This document shows, one piece after another, positions 21,248 through 33,295 of a stretch of 64,000 bases of DNA. The translations under genes and the position numbers were made by a program. The notes below the pieces were generated by a model that ran no database searches, was not told the DNA's origin, and saw only the letters and a program-made list of their open reading frames with translations. The stretch covers positions 996,061 through 1,060,060 of the forward strand of contig NW_015440955.1 of assembly GCF_000150705.2 (NCBI RefSeq), written 5' to 3'. The stretch's first letter is position 1; every line of letters starts with the position of its first letter. This DNA is from Paracoccidioides lutzii Pb01. Lineage: Eukaryota; Ascomycota; Eurotiomycetes; Onygenales; Ajellomycetaceae.

Positions 21248-24200
21248 ATGCAACACACCTGTAAGTTTCGAAGGTCCTTGCCAAGCACTCTGACCCTCGG
21301 AGTTTGCGATATAGCTCTAAACTGCTTTCTGATCTATGCCTCCTCTCCCTGTATCATTGCTGTATGATCAGGATGATCCAAGATTCTTCTGCGCCCTCCC
21401 CAAGCTTCTCCCTCATCGTGAAACGCTTATTTTCGCTATCTCTAACTATTCTGCAGCTAGTCCTCACCTAGTTCTACCCAATGGTGGCGGTCAGTCGTTT
21501 CCCTACAGACTAAATGATCCCATGATGACCAGCTCCCAACCAAATCTTCATTCCTCCTCGTCGGATCGTCTGGTGTCGAGAAACCCTCCCCATATGATAT
21601 CCCATATCAGAGACCCATCTTCTACCCGTGGGAGACCTTCCGATACCTCTCCCGTTACCCTTCAATCCCTACAACCTAAGTCACGGCTGCGGACTCAGTC
21701 GCACTCAAATAGCCCCGAATCAGCTGGTGCGCGATCAGCCGCGAGTCTAGAAGGTGAAGGGCTTGAGCGACGACCATCAAACTCCTACGGACACCATCGC
21801 CAGGCCTCCATTGTCCACGGAAACATCCAACATTCTAGGAATGCAAGTTTTGGAACTTCCTCCACCATTGCCAGCCTTTTAAGCCCCGAAGAGATTGCCT
21901 CCATGGCATTTGGGCTAAGCCACGTCAACGACTCCACTTTGAACGGAAAGCGGGACCTTGTTGAATATTCTTCAGGATATGCGGGCAGTGGCGCACCTAT
22001 AACTTGCCAGATACAGTCATTGTCTCTAGCAACTATACAGGATAGCCACATTGCTGAAATGTCTAGTGACACCCCAACACAGCGGAAAGGAACTTCAGGC
22101 GGGAAGTCGAGGCGAGATCATTCTCATCATCCGTCACATTCTGCCAAACAGTCTCAGGAGGCAAAGACTGTTGGAGAATATGCTCTTCATCATTTATTCA
22201 ATTCTTTTGTCGGCCAGGCAGATGAAAAAATCAACCGATGCATCATGAGCATCGGTGACTTCGATACACCAGTGGAACATGTATGCGGTCCAGGTGCTGA
22301 TCCAACTTTTGATCAACTCATTTCAGCTCTAGGCCACATTGCAAAGCAGAAGCCAAAACCATTAATCGACACTATCATGGTATGGAGAAAGACGAAAGGG
22401 GAGGCTGCCTCTGCAGCGAAACACCCTGCCAGCCACACAAAGCAACTGTCCCTTCCTGTTCCTGGCCTTGCTCGCCGGAATACAGAACCTACACAGGCCG
22501 GGCCTGAAACCCAAGATCCCAACTCTCTACCGAACAATTCACATATTTCATCCGTATCACGTCAAGAAGATATTCTGCTGGCTGAACGTCGTGCGACAGT
22601 TTCAGTTTACCTCGTGTGTCGGGTCCTGATCGAGATTTTCAACCAGAGTACATTGCAAGCTATCACGACCGAAATGGCTGATCGACTAGAAGACATAGTT
22701 TTCGGACAATTGAAGACAGTTGATCCGGACCAAATTGCAGCATCCCCCCTCCGAATGGCGAATTGGCGTGTTTACGGTCAACTCTTGGGAATCATGAGCG
22801 AGTCCAATTTTTCCAGCGTTACAAATAGATTTCTTGCGGAACTGAGCCAATGTCAAATGGAGGACTCGCGACTGTCATCAGCAAGGGACTTGGAGACAAA
22901 AGCGGAGCTGCTTGTATTTGGAATGAGGCATCTAAAGATACGGACCTTCCCCGAGGATGCTTGGAGTAGGTCCTGTGATTTTCTACAAGCTGTGGCGAGA
23001 TTATTCGTGAGTTCACACGGCCAGAATCTGAAACAGGCATATTGCCAAATTCTTGAAGCTTTCCTCCTCCCTATCGCTGCCAACGTCTCCTGCGACTTGA
23101 CATCACCTAAGTGGAAAGATTTTTTGGATCTCCTCTTTCCACGGTTATCTCAAATTATTACGAAGCCTAGACACTGGAGCAGTGCCTTTCCCCTTTATAC
23201 ATTACTTCTTTGCGCCTCGCCTAAAGAAACTTTCAATAGTCAGTGGATGTCTGTGATTACCAGCCTCCCGCCAAAACTCAAGGACCGTCCTACCAGAGGG
23301 ACAGCCCTCCAAGCGATCTGCAGATTGCTTTGGACCTATCTTTTCCGTTACCCTGATTCCCTTAATAATCCCCTTAGAAAAATTGATGAAATCATTCGCA
23401 TTGCACTTCCAGGTGGTAGGAGGACGTATCTTACCACTGAGCCCGCGGTGGCAGAACCACTGACCGAGCTCATTCGGATGGTTGGATTTAAGCATCCTGA
23501 TATGTGCTTCAGAGGCATAATATTTCCGCTCGTTAATTCGGAACTTATCATGTCTGGCAAAGAGTTGAAGATTGAGCATATGGAACCCGAAAAAACGGTG
23601 ATTGGAATTCGTTCTTTTCTGGCAATAATGGCCGACCTAGATAACGGTGGCCACCAACCGCCTCCATTTCCGCAAGACTTCGCTGCTGCTGACCGCCCAT
23701 TTCCCTCATTTCCCTCATTTCCCTCCGCGGATCCGCGAACAGCAGACAACTTACATCCAACCAAAAAAAATGAGCGACAAGAAGATATTTCGCGACCAGT
23801 AAACACTGCTAAATTGAGCGAGAATTACCGTAAATTTTACTACCACTTCTGTGAAATACTTGGCAACATCACGATTTTATGCGATAATACTTTTGGTGGT
23901 CAGGCAGCTCTGGATGAAAAGTTCGGCGGAGTAACACCCAAAACTCCAATCGCGGATGCTTTCAGCTTTGGAAGAAAAGACGACCACTCAAACGGTGTTG
24001 ACCAAAAGCAGGCCTTTTATGATTTGCTCCATGTCGCTGTCCAAGCTCTTCCTCGGTGCCTTTCCGATCATATTCCCTTCAACTCTTTGATTAATTTGCT
24101 GTGCACCGGGACTGCACACGTACAGTACAATATCGCTACCTCATCGGCTGAATCTCTCAAATCTATTGCTCGTCAGTCCCATGCGCAGCATGTTGCCATT

Positions 24201-27200
24201 GGGTTCGCCCGGTTTATTTTCAACTTTGATGCTAGGTACTCGACTATGTCGGATGAGGGAATGCTTGGCCCTGGCCACATTGAATCGACTTTGAAACTGT
24301 ACGTCGAATTAATCCAGATCTGGATCGAAGAGATCAGGCAACGGAGCAGAGAGGCAAGTGCAGAGCCGTCGGAAAAAGGTGGTGGGGGGAGCAGAGGATT
24401 GCACCTAGACTTGTCGGCTGTTATGGCTCATGTGGAGGAGGTCGAATCCCACGGACTTTTCTTCCTCTGTTCACAGTCTAGACGAGTTCGTGCTTTCGCA
24501 ATCACAGTCCTGAGATTGATTACCGAATTCGACAGTGCCCTGGGCAAGACCGGCAAGGACATCCCACGGATAATTCATATTTTGGAAGGCGAGTCGCATA
24601 AAGTGCTAGATCTGAAGGATGAACTGCTTACTGTTGCTGAAAGAAGTCGACTTCAAAAGGGAAAGCAGAAAAATGGGCCACAAAATACTCTCATTGAGAT
24701 CTGCAGCAGCGAGGTTTCCTACGACTCCACTCTGTGGTCGAAAGTGTTTCCCAATCTCATCCGTATCAGTTTCGACACTTGCCCATTTGCCGTGACCCTG
24801 GGCCGCGAAATCGTTTGTGCTAGACTAGTTCAAATGCACAACAGCATTGCTGCTCTTGCTGAACATTTTCAACCGGGACAGTATGCAGCTCTTGATATGG
24901 CTCACGGTCGACCGGGACACCGCAGCAGCAATTCGCCAGACATATTGGTTGAACAGTGGAAATTGTACCTTATTATGGCTTGCACTACTATCAACACTGC
25001 GGGGGCACAGTCTCAGAGTCAACTTGCCAATGCCCAGCATGCGCGGAAGATGTCGAAGGCGAGTCAACATCCCCCGGATAAGATTGGTTCAGCTCGAGCA
25101 TTGTTTGCTACTGTCATACCCCTACTGTCAGCGGGTCCTGACTCCATTCGCAATGCCATCGTCGTCGCCCTTGGCTCAATCAATAAACACCTGTATCGGA
25201 CATTGCTGGAGTCTCTACAGTATGCAGTTACAACATGCAATGAAGAGGCGCGGGTACGGATCGGATCTCACAATCGCACCCCAAGTAGCCCGCGACGAAA
25301 CAGAAAGACAGATAGGCTGAGAACTGAAGTTACCAATGTTTACAAGGTGACATCGCACTTTCTGAAGGAGCCTGAGGTGTATAACGACGACTGGATTCTC
25401 AATAACCTCGTTACGTACACGAAGGATCTGAGGATTTTTCTTAGTGATGTGGAGGTGCAGAATGACTTAGAGTTTCAAAAGCTGAGGTTCCATTATTGTG
25501 GATTGCTGGAGGAACTATTCGAAGGCATCAATAGATCCAAGGACCCTTCCCGCTGGATGTCATTCGAGTCAAGGAAATCCGCATTTTCCCTCATGGAAGA
25601 TTGGTGTGGTTATTCACCGAACCAGTCACAGATCGCTGTGCGAGAGGAAAATATGAGGAAGCTTGCGCTGGCTCGACAACGAGAACCGTGGGAGGTTCGA
25701 AGTACCGCTGCGTTGGAAATTGAGAAGAGGAATTTGAGAACGGCTGCTTTAAGTGCTATGGCCTCTCTTTGTGGTGGACCTATCAAGATTATGACAGAGA
25801 GCAAAGCCACTCTCCAGTTCGATGTGCGACGTATGCTGTCCTGGATTGATATTATTCTGAACACCGTTAGTGACAAACTACACGCCATCGCCCGACGAGC
25901 TCTAAAAAATTTGATCATTCACAATAAGGAGTTTCCATACCTTCTGGAGCAGTCAATAGAAATGTGCTATCTATCTGAAAGTCCGAAGGCGTTAGAAAGT
26001 TATTTTGAGGTTGTTGCTCAGGTTTTAATCGAGCATACAGATTATCCGTTGGCATTCTGGAGAATTCTCGGGGCTGTTCTTTTCACCCTAGGCAACGCCA
26101 AGCGAGAAATACGGATGAAGTCTGCACGCCTCTTACGCACTCTTGAAGAACGCCAGCAGAAGAACTCCAGGATCCAGGACTTCGACATCAGTATATCCGA
26201 TAAAACAACTGCTGTTTACAAGCTAGCTCAATTTGAGACATCAAAACGGCTAGCACAACAGCATACTGACCTCGCATTCACGATATTTTCTGAATTTTCG
26301 CTGCATTTCAAGAACATACAGCCGGACACTCAACGTAACATGGTGGCCGCAATCCTTCCGTGGATCCAGGCAATCGAACTTCAAGTGGATCCAAACGGCG
26401 GGCCTACAGCCAAGTCTTACATGCTCCTTGCAAATCTCTTCGAGATCACGATTCGCTCAAGCACCGTTCTCCCCAACGAAGTCCAAGCTCTCTGGCAAGC
26501 TCTTGCAACAGGACCCCATGGGGGCAATGTGCAACTCGTTCTGGATTTTATCATCAACCTGTGTTTGGAACGTAAGGAACAAAATTTCGTGGACTATGCC
26601 AAACAGATTGTTGTTTTCTTGTCTACAACCCTGGCAGGTTCTAAAGTCATTGAGTTTTTCTTGATGCAAGTCGTGCCTAAAAACATGGTTCAGGAGAGAA
26701 GAGAACCAATGCCACCGCCTCCTGATTTGAAGGGCTTGCCATATGTTGCTGATCTCGGGACTGTTTTGCCAGTAGGCAACAAGCAGGTAGGCCATGAACT
26801 CCTCCAGTTTGCTTTAAATTTTACGTCTAACACTTTACTCAGGCTGGCTATTCATTGGGCCAAGTTTCTCTCATTTTCCTGGTTGATCTGATGGTATCTC
26901 CTGTTACCCTCGGGCTTGATGACGTGGTGAAATTGCTCCATGTTGCGCTTATTTTCTGGGATCATTACACGCTCACGGTGCAAGAGGAGGCCCGTGAGAT
27001 GCTTGTCCATTTAATCCATGAGCTCGTTGCTTCGAAAATTAGTGACTCCCCCGATGATATGAGGCAATCTATCGAAGATTTTGTTGAATGTATCCGTCAA
27101 GGTGACGCCACCGTTGTCTGGGAGTATGAGGATAATAATGGCAATGACGATGACCAGGACCCTAGTCGAGTGCCCGCGTCCATGCATCGGGTGACGCAAG

Positions 27201-29326
27201 ATGTCGCCAACTTCTTCTCTGCTGCTTACGAATCGGTGAATGATATGTGGGCTAAAGAGGCATTGAACTGGGCTACTTCATGCCCAGTTCGGCATCTTGC
27301 CTGTCGGTCATTCCAGGTTTTTAGGTGCATTTCTACCTCACTTGACTCGAGAATGCTAGCGGATATGCTCGCACGACTGTCCAATACCATTGCAGAGGAG
27401 GAGACCGATTATCAGACTTTCTCGATGGAAATTCTGACAACCCTGAAGATCATCATCAGTTCGCTTGCCCCGCAGGATTTGCTTCGCTACCCGCAGCTCT
27501 TTTGGACAACTTGTGCATGTCTCAACACCATTCATGAACGCGAGTTTATGGAAAGTGTTGGCATGTTAGAAAAGTATCTGGACAAGGTGGACATGCGTGA
27601 TCCGGTTGTGTTGGCGAAACTCAGAGAAAGTAAACCGCCAAAGTGGGAAGGTGACTTTGAAGGCATCCAGGTGTTGATATACAAGGGCCTTAAGTCTGAC
27701 GAATTGCTGGATAGGACTTTGACCGTCATGCATCGGCTTACCGCCCTTCCCAATAATGAGCTGGTAGGTGATAGTTCCCGATTGCTCTTTGCGATTCTGG
27801 CAAATCTTCCCGGGCTACTCCACCAGTTCGACCTGTCTGAAAGGTCTAAGGAAGTCGTGGAGCGGGCCAGGCTCCTTGCCTCAGGCTCTGAGAACAATGG
27901 ATATACCCATCTTTCTGATTGCCTATTTGGATTCTCAAGTGGCCATTATACTCGAGGTCAGGATCTTCTGGTAGACGCTGTGGCAGCCATTCGATCATAT
28001 TATTTCCCTGCACATGATGTACAAACCCTTGTCTTCCTTATGGGGCTATTGACAAATACAACTGCCTGGTTCCGTATTAAGATCATGAAAATTTTATGCG
28101 CAATAATTGCGGAAATGGACATGCGTCGACCCGAAATAGCGTGCTATGGGCCTGATCTCATATCTCCACTACTTCGGCTATTACACACCGACTTGTGTCC
28201 CCAAGCCCTCGAAGTGATGGACCATATCATGACTGTTTCTGGAAACCCGATGGAGCGTCACCATCTAAGAATGAGTATGGCTTCGTCATCCTCGTCTCGG
28301 GCGATACGCAAGGAGTTTGAGCGTATTCAGAGTTTGTACGGAATACCTGAGCGGACCGGATGGTCTATCCCAGTTCCTGCTGCACAGTCAAGCCTAACGA
28401 GGAATAATGTCCATGCTGTTTTCTACACCTGTGCAGAAGCTGATGGATCGGAGCAAACCACAACATCCCCTGAGATGGAATTCCACGCAGATGAATATAA
28501 TGATCCGTATTTCCCAGGTCTGCGCGCTGACACGATGAAGTCAATCGATACACAACATGACGGAAACATGGGTGACCTCCTACAGAAATTAGATAGCCTT
28601 GATGATTTCTTCGATGAATCCGACGCGGCTCCGCCGCTTTCAAATTCGATTTCAGGTATTACACTACGTAGTTATATAAGTGACTTCCACGACGCCAGCG
28701 CGAATCTGTACGATCAACAAACAGCTCCTCTCCTACGCAAGTCTCTAGCTCGAACCGCCTCATACTCCTCATTTCACAATGGCCTCGCTGAATCCCGACC
28801 AACCACCGGACGCACTGACCCTAGCGGGATACATACCTCACCATTAAGCGTAACATCCGCCCTACCACACTCTCGAATGTCCATGCACACACGATCCGTC
28901 ACGTCACCCGCAAATACCTACCCCACCAGCCACCAAATACCGATGCCTTCGTTCGGAAATTCTGGGCTCCCTTTCCTATCCGATGACGAGCTTGAGGACG
29001 CGCTATCTGACTCCGATGAGCGTTTCATTCTCAACCAACCATCGTCTGGCTCAACCACATCTCCGCGCCATGGTAATGAGGGCCCCTTTTCGCTCGAGTC
29101 CGTTATCCGCAGCAGCGTCCGTCGCTTGACCGGTGGAACTTCCTCCACGAGAGAAAAGGAGCGCCATCGGGATCTGTTCAGAGCTCAGCATCGCGCGTTT
29201 GCCCAAACCTCCAGCTCGCCGAGGGTACCGAGAGTTCCGGCGGAGTATCTTACAAGCCCTGCGGCTGGTTCTTCTGTGTCTAACAACAGCGGCGCTGCAA
29301 GTGGGCCGGCTTCTCCAGGTCCATAA
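21248..29326 (+). CDS. mor2: MOR2/PAG1/TAO3 (Furry family) cell morphogenesis protein
   Basis: A giant HEAT/ARM-type scaffold that in fungi works with the NDR kinase of the RAM/MOR pathway to control polarised growth and cell separation. The preferred model has a tiny first exon (21248-21260) and introns 21261-21456 (GTAAGT donor, TCTAAC branch-like site, CAG acceptor) and 26787-26842, giving 2608 residues. About the first 400 residues are Ser/His-rich and probably disordered. The conserved N-terminal repeat region follows (VLIEIFNQSTLQ, LEDIVFGQLK), then FYYHFCEILGNIT and long helical repeats. The C-terminal third is conserved to about residue 2330 and ends in a Ser/Thr/Pro-rich tail. An unspliced start at ATG 21336 would give 2644 residues, but an in-frame stop lies directly upstream of it. 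Family assignment is firm; only the N-terminus is uncertain. Confidence 0.92.
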
Positions 29327-29678
29327 TTCCCGGACAATTTACATTCTCTAGTAATCATATTATTCCGAAATCTAGCCGTTCCCTCGCGCCCTCTCATAGT
29401 AACTTTCTCTCGTCATTTACTACATCTTCTGCTCGTCCTGCTTTGTTTCTAAGATACCCTTGGTCTCTAGATAGATTTTTCTTTCCTCCCCACCACATTC
29501 CCCATTTAGTCCTCTATGCTTACATATATTTATTCTCCTTTTTTATTTCTCTTCGTGCCGTGATGCAATCACTTTATATCCTGCCTTATCCATCCATCAT
29601 CTTAACAAGCGTTTTTAACTGGTGTCCCATAATTTCCATTTCCATATGCATTTTATCACACAGTTTGGTAATGATTGG

Positions 29679-29718
<40 letters not shown>

Positions 29719-30063
29719 GGTGTTGGGCTTTGGAGTTTTCGGAGCATATGGGATACTTTAATTGGGCAAATTCTTAACTCTTTCAGGGCAAGAAACAAAA
29801 CTGAAGTGTTTTGTCCTCTGGGGTTTATTTCATTTCATCTTGTGCGTGTTCTGTGTTTGCATTACGCTCTTCGTTTCGTTCGAAACCTGACCCCTTTAGG
29901 TGGCCTCCGCTGTTTTTGTGTTGTTGAGTCGTTTTTGATGGCTGTTGATAGATTTGGCTAATCATTGTGATAAAAACTCCATATTTAACTCTAATATATG
30001 ATGATACCTCTATTAGCTATTCTGGATGCCATTGGCCGGTGTACTAAAATACTAATAACCTTT
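29327..30063. other. Convergent intergenic region with (GT)n
   Basis: It lies between the 3' ends of the PAG1-like gene (+) and the HET gene (-). A (TG)n microsatellite is at 29681-29717. Open frames here are by-products of repeat and low-complexity sequence. Confidence 0.6.
29681..29717. repeat. (TG)n microsatellite
   Basis: About 18 TG units form an uninterrupted run, a likely polymorphic locus. Confidence 0.95.
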
Positions 30064-32190
30064 TTAAACAATGGTTACAGTCTGTTCTCCAGCTTTCTGG
30101 AACAATTCTCCAAAGGGATCTATAGGAGGTGGCTTTTTTGCGAGAACTACAATTCCAATTCGTTCAAAACAACCGCGAGTCTCTGACGAATCCTTTAAGA
30201 CGAGCGATATCAAATGATCTGTCGATCCCTCCTGCATGGCACTCATGCGCATACACAATACCTTGGCCCCAGGTCGTGTCTGACCCGGCCCATCAAGATC
30301 AAGCAGATAATCCGCTTTCATCTCTAACCGCAAGTAGCGACTTGGGAGAGATACATAGTGCACAATACTCTCCCCCTCTCCCTGCAACAGTTCGACCTCC
30401 CGTTCAAGCACGCCCTCCACCACTAGTCCTGAAATCGTCAAAAACCCACCAGCAATAGTCCCAAACTCATCTACAGCCGACCAGGTTATCTCGCACTTCT
30501 TTATCGTACTGAAATGCGTATACGGCAACCGTTCCCTCAGCTCCCCCTTCTCCTCTTCAAGACTGGTAAACAACACCCCATCCCAATAATGAATGTAGGT
30601 CTCGACGCTCGCCCATGACCATGTCGGTGCGTTGCGCGGATGGGGTCTAGCCTTTTTATACCACGATCGCGACGGCACAATCCAAAGCAGGTCGTCATTC
30701 AACGTCTCCTCCCACAAGCCCGCCAGGTACCTTGACTTACGCCGTGCCGCGAGATCCTTAGCAATACCACTGATGGCCGGCAGGCGATCTTTCGATTTGG
30801 TCAGTAGCAGCGCCGTATAGCAGCTTACCATGGTTCGCCACAGGCTAGCGCCCTGATAAACGACCTGGTCACTGAACTGCTCCGCCCAGTCACTCACGTA
30901 ATCCTGTAGGGCCTCCGCGTGCTCAATTTTAAACAGAGGGATGGGCGTTTCAGGAGAAGATCCGTTGAATTCTATCCCGTCACACTCGCAGTGGACACCG
31001 GAGCGGCACTCGAAGAAGAGCTCGTATCTGCCAAAGTGGAGAATGCGTGTGGAGAGCATTCGTTCTTGGTAGACCCATGCGCGTGTCAGGAGGGGGTAAT
31101 GGATTGCTGTTGGGTTTCCCGTGGCGGCGTCACCGGCGTCCGGAATGACGACGTCCATGTCAATGTGGTGGTCGATGCGTTCACGGAAGAAGAGACGGTA
31201 AGGCTCTGCTTTTTTGTCTGGTGTGGTGCCGGCGACTTCAAAATCGGGCGTTTGGCAATAGAGACCACCAGCACCATTGGGAGATCTGGTGGCAGCAATG
31301 GTTAGGTGGCCGTTTGTGTAGATGGAGGCCATCTGGGCGGACTCGACGTCCCAATCTCGTGCGTCATCTTGGATGATGCAGAGGGAGTCTATCCAAATAT
31401 ACTTAAAGCCTAGGCTTCTTGTGAGGGAGATAGCGTCGCGGAAGGTTTTGGAGAGTAGGTTCCAGGGGATGGCCTTTTTGTGTTGGACGAGATTTGATTT
31501 AGTGGTGGTGATAATTTGGGCAAGCCCCCAGCAATGGCTGAGGCAGATGTACTTGGACCTTGCGCCCTTTGGTTCAAGAAGCTTCACAACCCCGTCGTCA
31601 AGGCCGACGTCAACTACCCTTGTGGGCAATTGCGGGTTATCTGGTGTGTTGCAGAAGCTTTCAGGAGTGAAGTGAGTGACGATGCATGCAGAGATCCAGC
31701 TCTTGATGGTAACCATCGCTTGATCAGAATCTGTCCTCGGGGAAGTTCGTTTCGAGACAGGGATGTAATCCCAAGAATCTGGGATGGGACAATCATCGTC
31801 ATCTGTGCAAAAGAATTGGATTTCAAAACGGCGGCCGTTGTTCAGGAGAAATATCAAGTTCTTGCTCGCGTCCTGTTTCTCTGTATCATAATTGGTGCTC
31901 GGATAGTAGAAACTTAAGATGCCCCGGAGGATATCTGAGACCTGGATGCCGTGCTGCTGGAAACACCCAAGACATCCCGATACGAGAACTTGGCAGCAGT
32001 AGCACGAGCTGGCGAACACTTCCAATTCGTTCCAGGTGAAGCTGGGAACGATATGGTGTCTGTTCATATGCCGCGGGCTGGGGTCTGCCAACATGCTCGC
32101 AATGCTCCATCTCCCCTGGAACCCGTTGCAGAGGGCACATGTCATCTTTGCGGGGGCGCTCTTTCGAGTCCGGATGATTGACATGACCAT
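30064..32190 (-). CDS. HET-domain (heterokaryon incompatibility) protein
   Basis: A single exon of 708 residues. A Cys-rich N-terminal stretch (CALC near residue 18, CYCC and CLGC near 63-76) precedes the HET domain, which starts at about residue 213 with KYICLSHCWG and continues with KYIWIDSLCIIQDD (263-276) and a YTNGHLTIAA block near 291-300. HET domains act in fungal nonself recognition and can trigger death of fused cells when paired with incompatible partners; most family members have unknown partners. No NACHT, WD40 or ankyrin repeats follow: the remaining C-terminal part has a second conserved block (RAWVYQERMLSTRILHFG) that is normal for HET proteins. The start could also be the Met at residue 16. 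Such genes vary strongly between isolates. It appears intact. Confidence 0.93.
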   Translation of the reverse strand: MVMSIIRTRKSAPAKMTCALCNGFQGRWSIASMLADPSPRHMNRHHIVPSFTWNELEVFASSCYCCQVLVSGCLGCFQQHGIQVSDILRGILSFYYPSTNYDTEKQDASKNLIFLLNNGRRFEIQFFCTDDDDCPIPDSWDYIPVSKRTSPRTDSDQAMVTIKSWISACIVTHFTPESFCNTPDNPQLPTRVVDVGLDDGVVKLLEPKGARSKYICLSHCWGLAQIITTTKSNLVQHKKAIPWNLLSKTFRDAISLTRSLGFKYIWIDSLCIIQDDARDWDVESAQMASIYTNGHLTIAATRSPNGAGGLYCQTPDFEVAGTTPDKKAEPYRLFFRERIDHHIDMDVVIPDAGDAATGNPTAIHYPLLTRAWVYQERMLSTRILHFGRYELFFECRSGVHCECDGIEFNGSSPETPIPLFKIEHAEALQDYVSDWAEQFSDQVVYQGASLWRTMVSCYTALLLTKSKDRLPAISGIAKDLAARRKSRYLAGLWEETLNDDLLWIVPSRSWYKKARPHPRNAPTWSWASVETYIHYWDGVLFTSLEEEKGELRERLPYTHFSTIKKCEITWSAVDEFGTIAGGFLTISGLVVEGVLEREVELLQGEGESIVHYVSLPSRYLRLEMKADYLLDLDGPGQTRPGAKVLCMRMSAMQEGSTDHLISLVLKDSSETRGCFERIGIVVLAKKPPPIDPFGELFQKAGEQTVTIV

Positions 32191-33295
32191 AGTGTCTAGA
32201 CTTAGAACAGAATAAAGTCAAGAAGAGAATACGAAGTCTCTTTTAACGTGATAAACGGAGATAGCTAGATAGATTGTGAATGAGCAGTTTTCTGACTGCT
32301 GCTTAATTGCCTTCTGGAGCCGAAATCTTTACGGCATGCCAGGTTGTTATACGACAGGCTCACAATTTTCATGGTAACTAATGAAGCACCATGTTGGAAA
32401 GCTTTAGTGTTTGATTTACACGTACCTACTCCGGAACTCTGTGGCATATTAAGGCTTTAACTAAGTATTAGTGAGGGGCATAATGGCGGATGACCCGTAA
32501 TATAGCGGGCCACAAAGATGGTGAGGCTGAAGCGGATGATAACTGGAGAATGTAGCCATTCGTTGTTGAAGTCCGGTTATTGTTTAACTGATGAAGATAC
32601 ATCATGAAAATCAACCTCAGTTTCTCCATCTGGTTTCTGGGTTAGGATAAAGCGCATTTCTGTGGTTGCGGGGATAACTAATTCTATGTATAAACAAACT
32701 GCATCGGCACGCACTCCAGAAACAACAACATCCAGTCATTGGTTTTGGCGGAGTCGAATTAAGTTATTAGAGATATTCATTGGGAAAATAAGTTGAGATG
32801 GACCTCTCGATATCTAGATTACCAACTCTGTATAACTATCTCATCTGTAACCATCATTTTGATCTCCCGTCTCTGGTTATCCCTTTCGCCTTCATGCTCT
32901 CCCATCCAATCCTCAGCGCCACGAATGCACTATCCAATCACCAAGCCCCACTTTTCGGTTTAAGCCGGGGATTGAATAATATTGCAGTTATCGTTGGTTA
33001 AATAATAAGCAGTGGTGCGGGGTGCTGAAGGGGCCAGCCACATCTTGATACGGATAATATGGAAAGCCAACTATCTATTATTGTAGGCGCGGCCATTGTT
33101 TAATTACAACTGTTGAGTTGGGGTAAATAATTGATCTGTTCTTGGTTTAACGAGCTCAGAGTTAATAGCTAGCTATCTTTGACGGTTATCCTCTCCCGTT
33201 CCTCCGCAGCCCTTCATTTTCTTCTCTCTTCTGCTTCCCCTCTTGCATTCCACTCGCTGCTCTCACCAGCTCCATCAGCTATTACAATTCTCAAT
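32191..33295. other. Divergent intergenic region, HET gene / HIBADH
   Basis: It contains the promoters of two divergent genes. I see no further gene or repeat. An in-frame upstream extension of the dehydrogenase to 33179 is possible but would put hydrophobic sequence before a good mitochondrial presequence. Confidence 0.5.

Noticed and set aside
23348..23806. Antisense open frames inside the PAG1-like gene
   Set aside because: Shadows of a long conserved coding exon.
29443..29961. 172-codon open frame containing poly-Cys/Val
   Set aside because: It spans the (TG)n microsatellite and has no domain; a repeat artefact.
33179..33295. Upstream in-frame extension of the dehydrogenase
   Set aside because: The ATG at 33296 directly starts a good mitochondrial presequence; the extension adds a hydrophobic stretch unlike the family.
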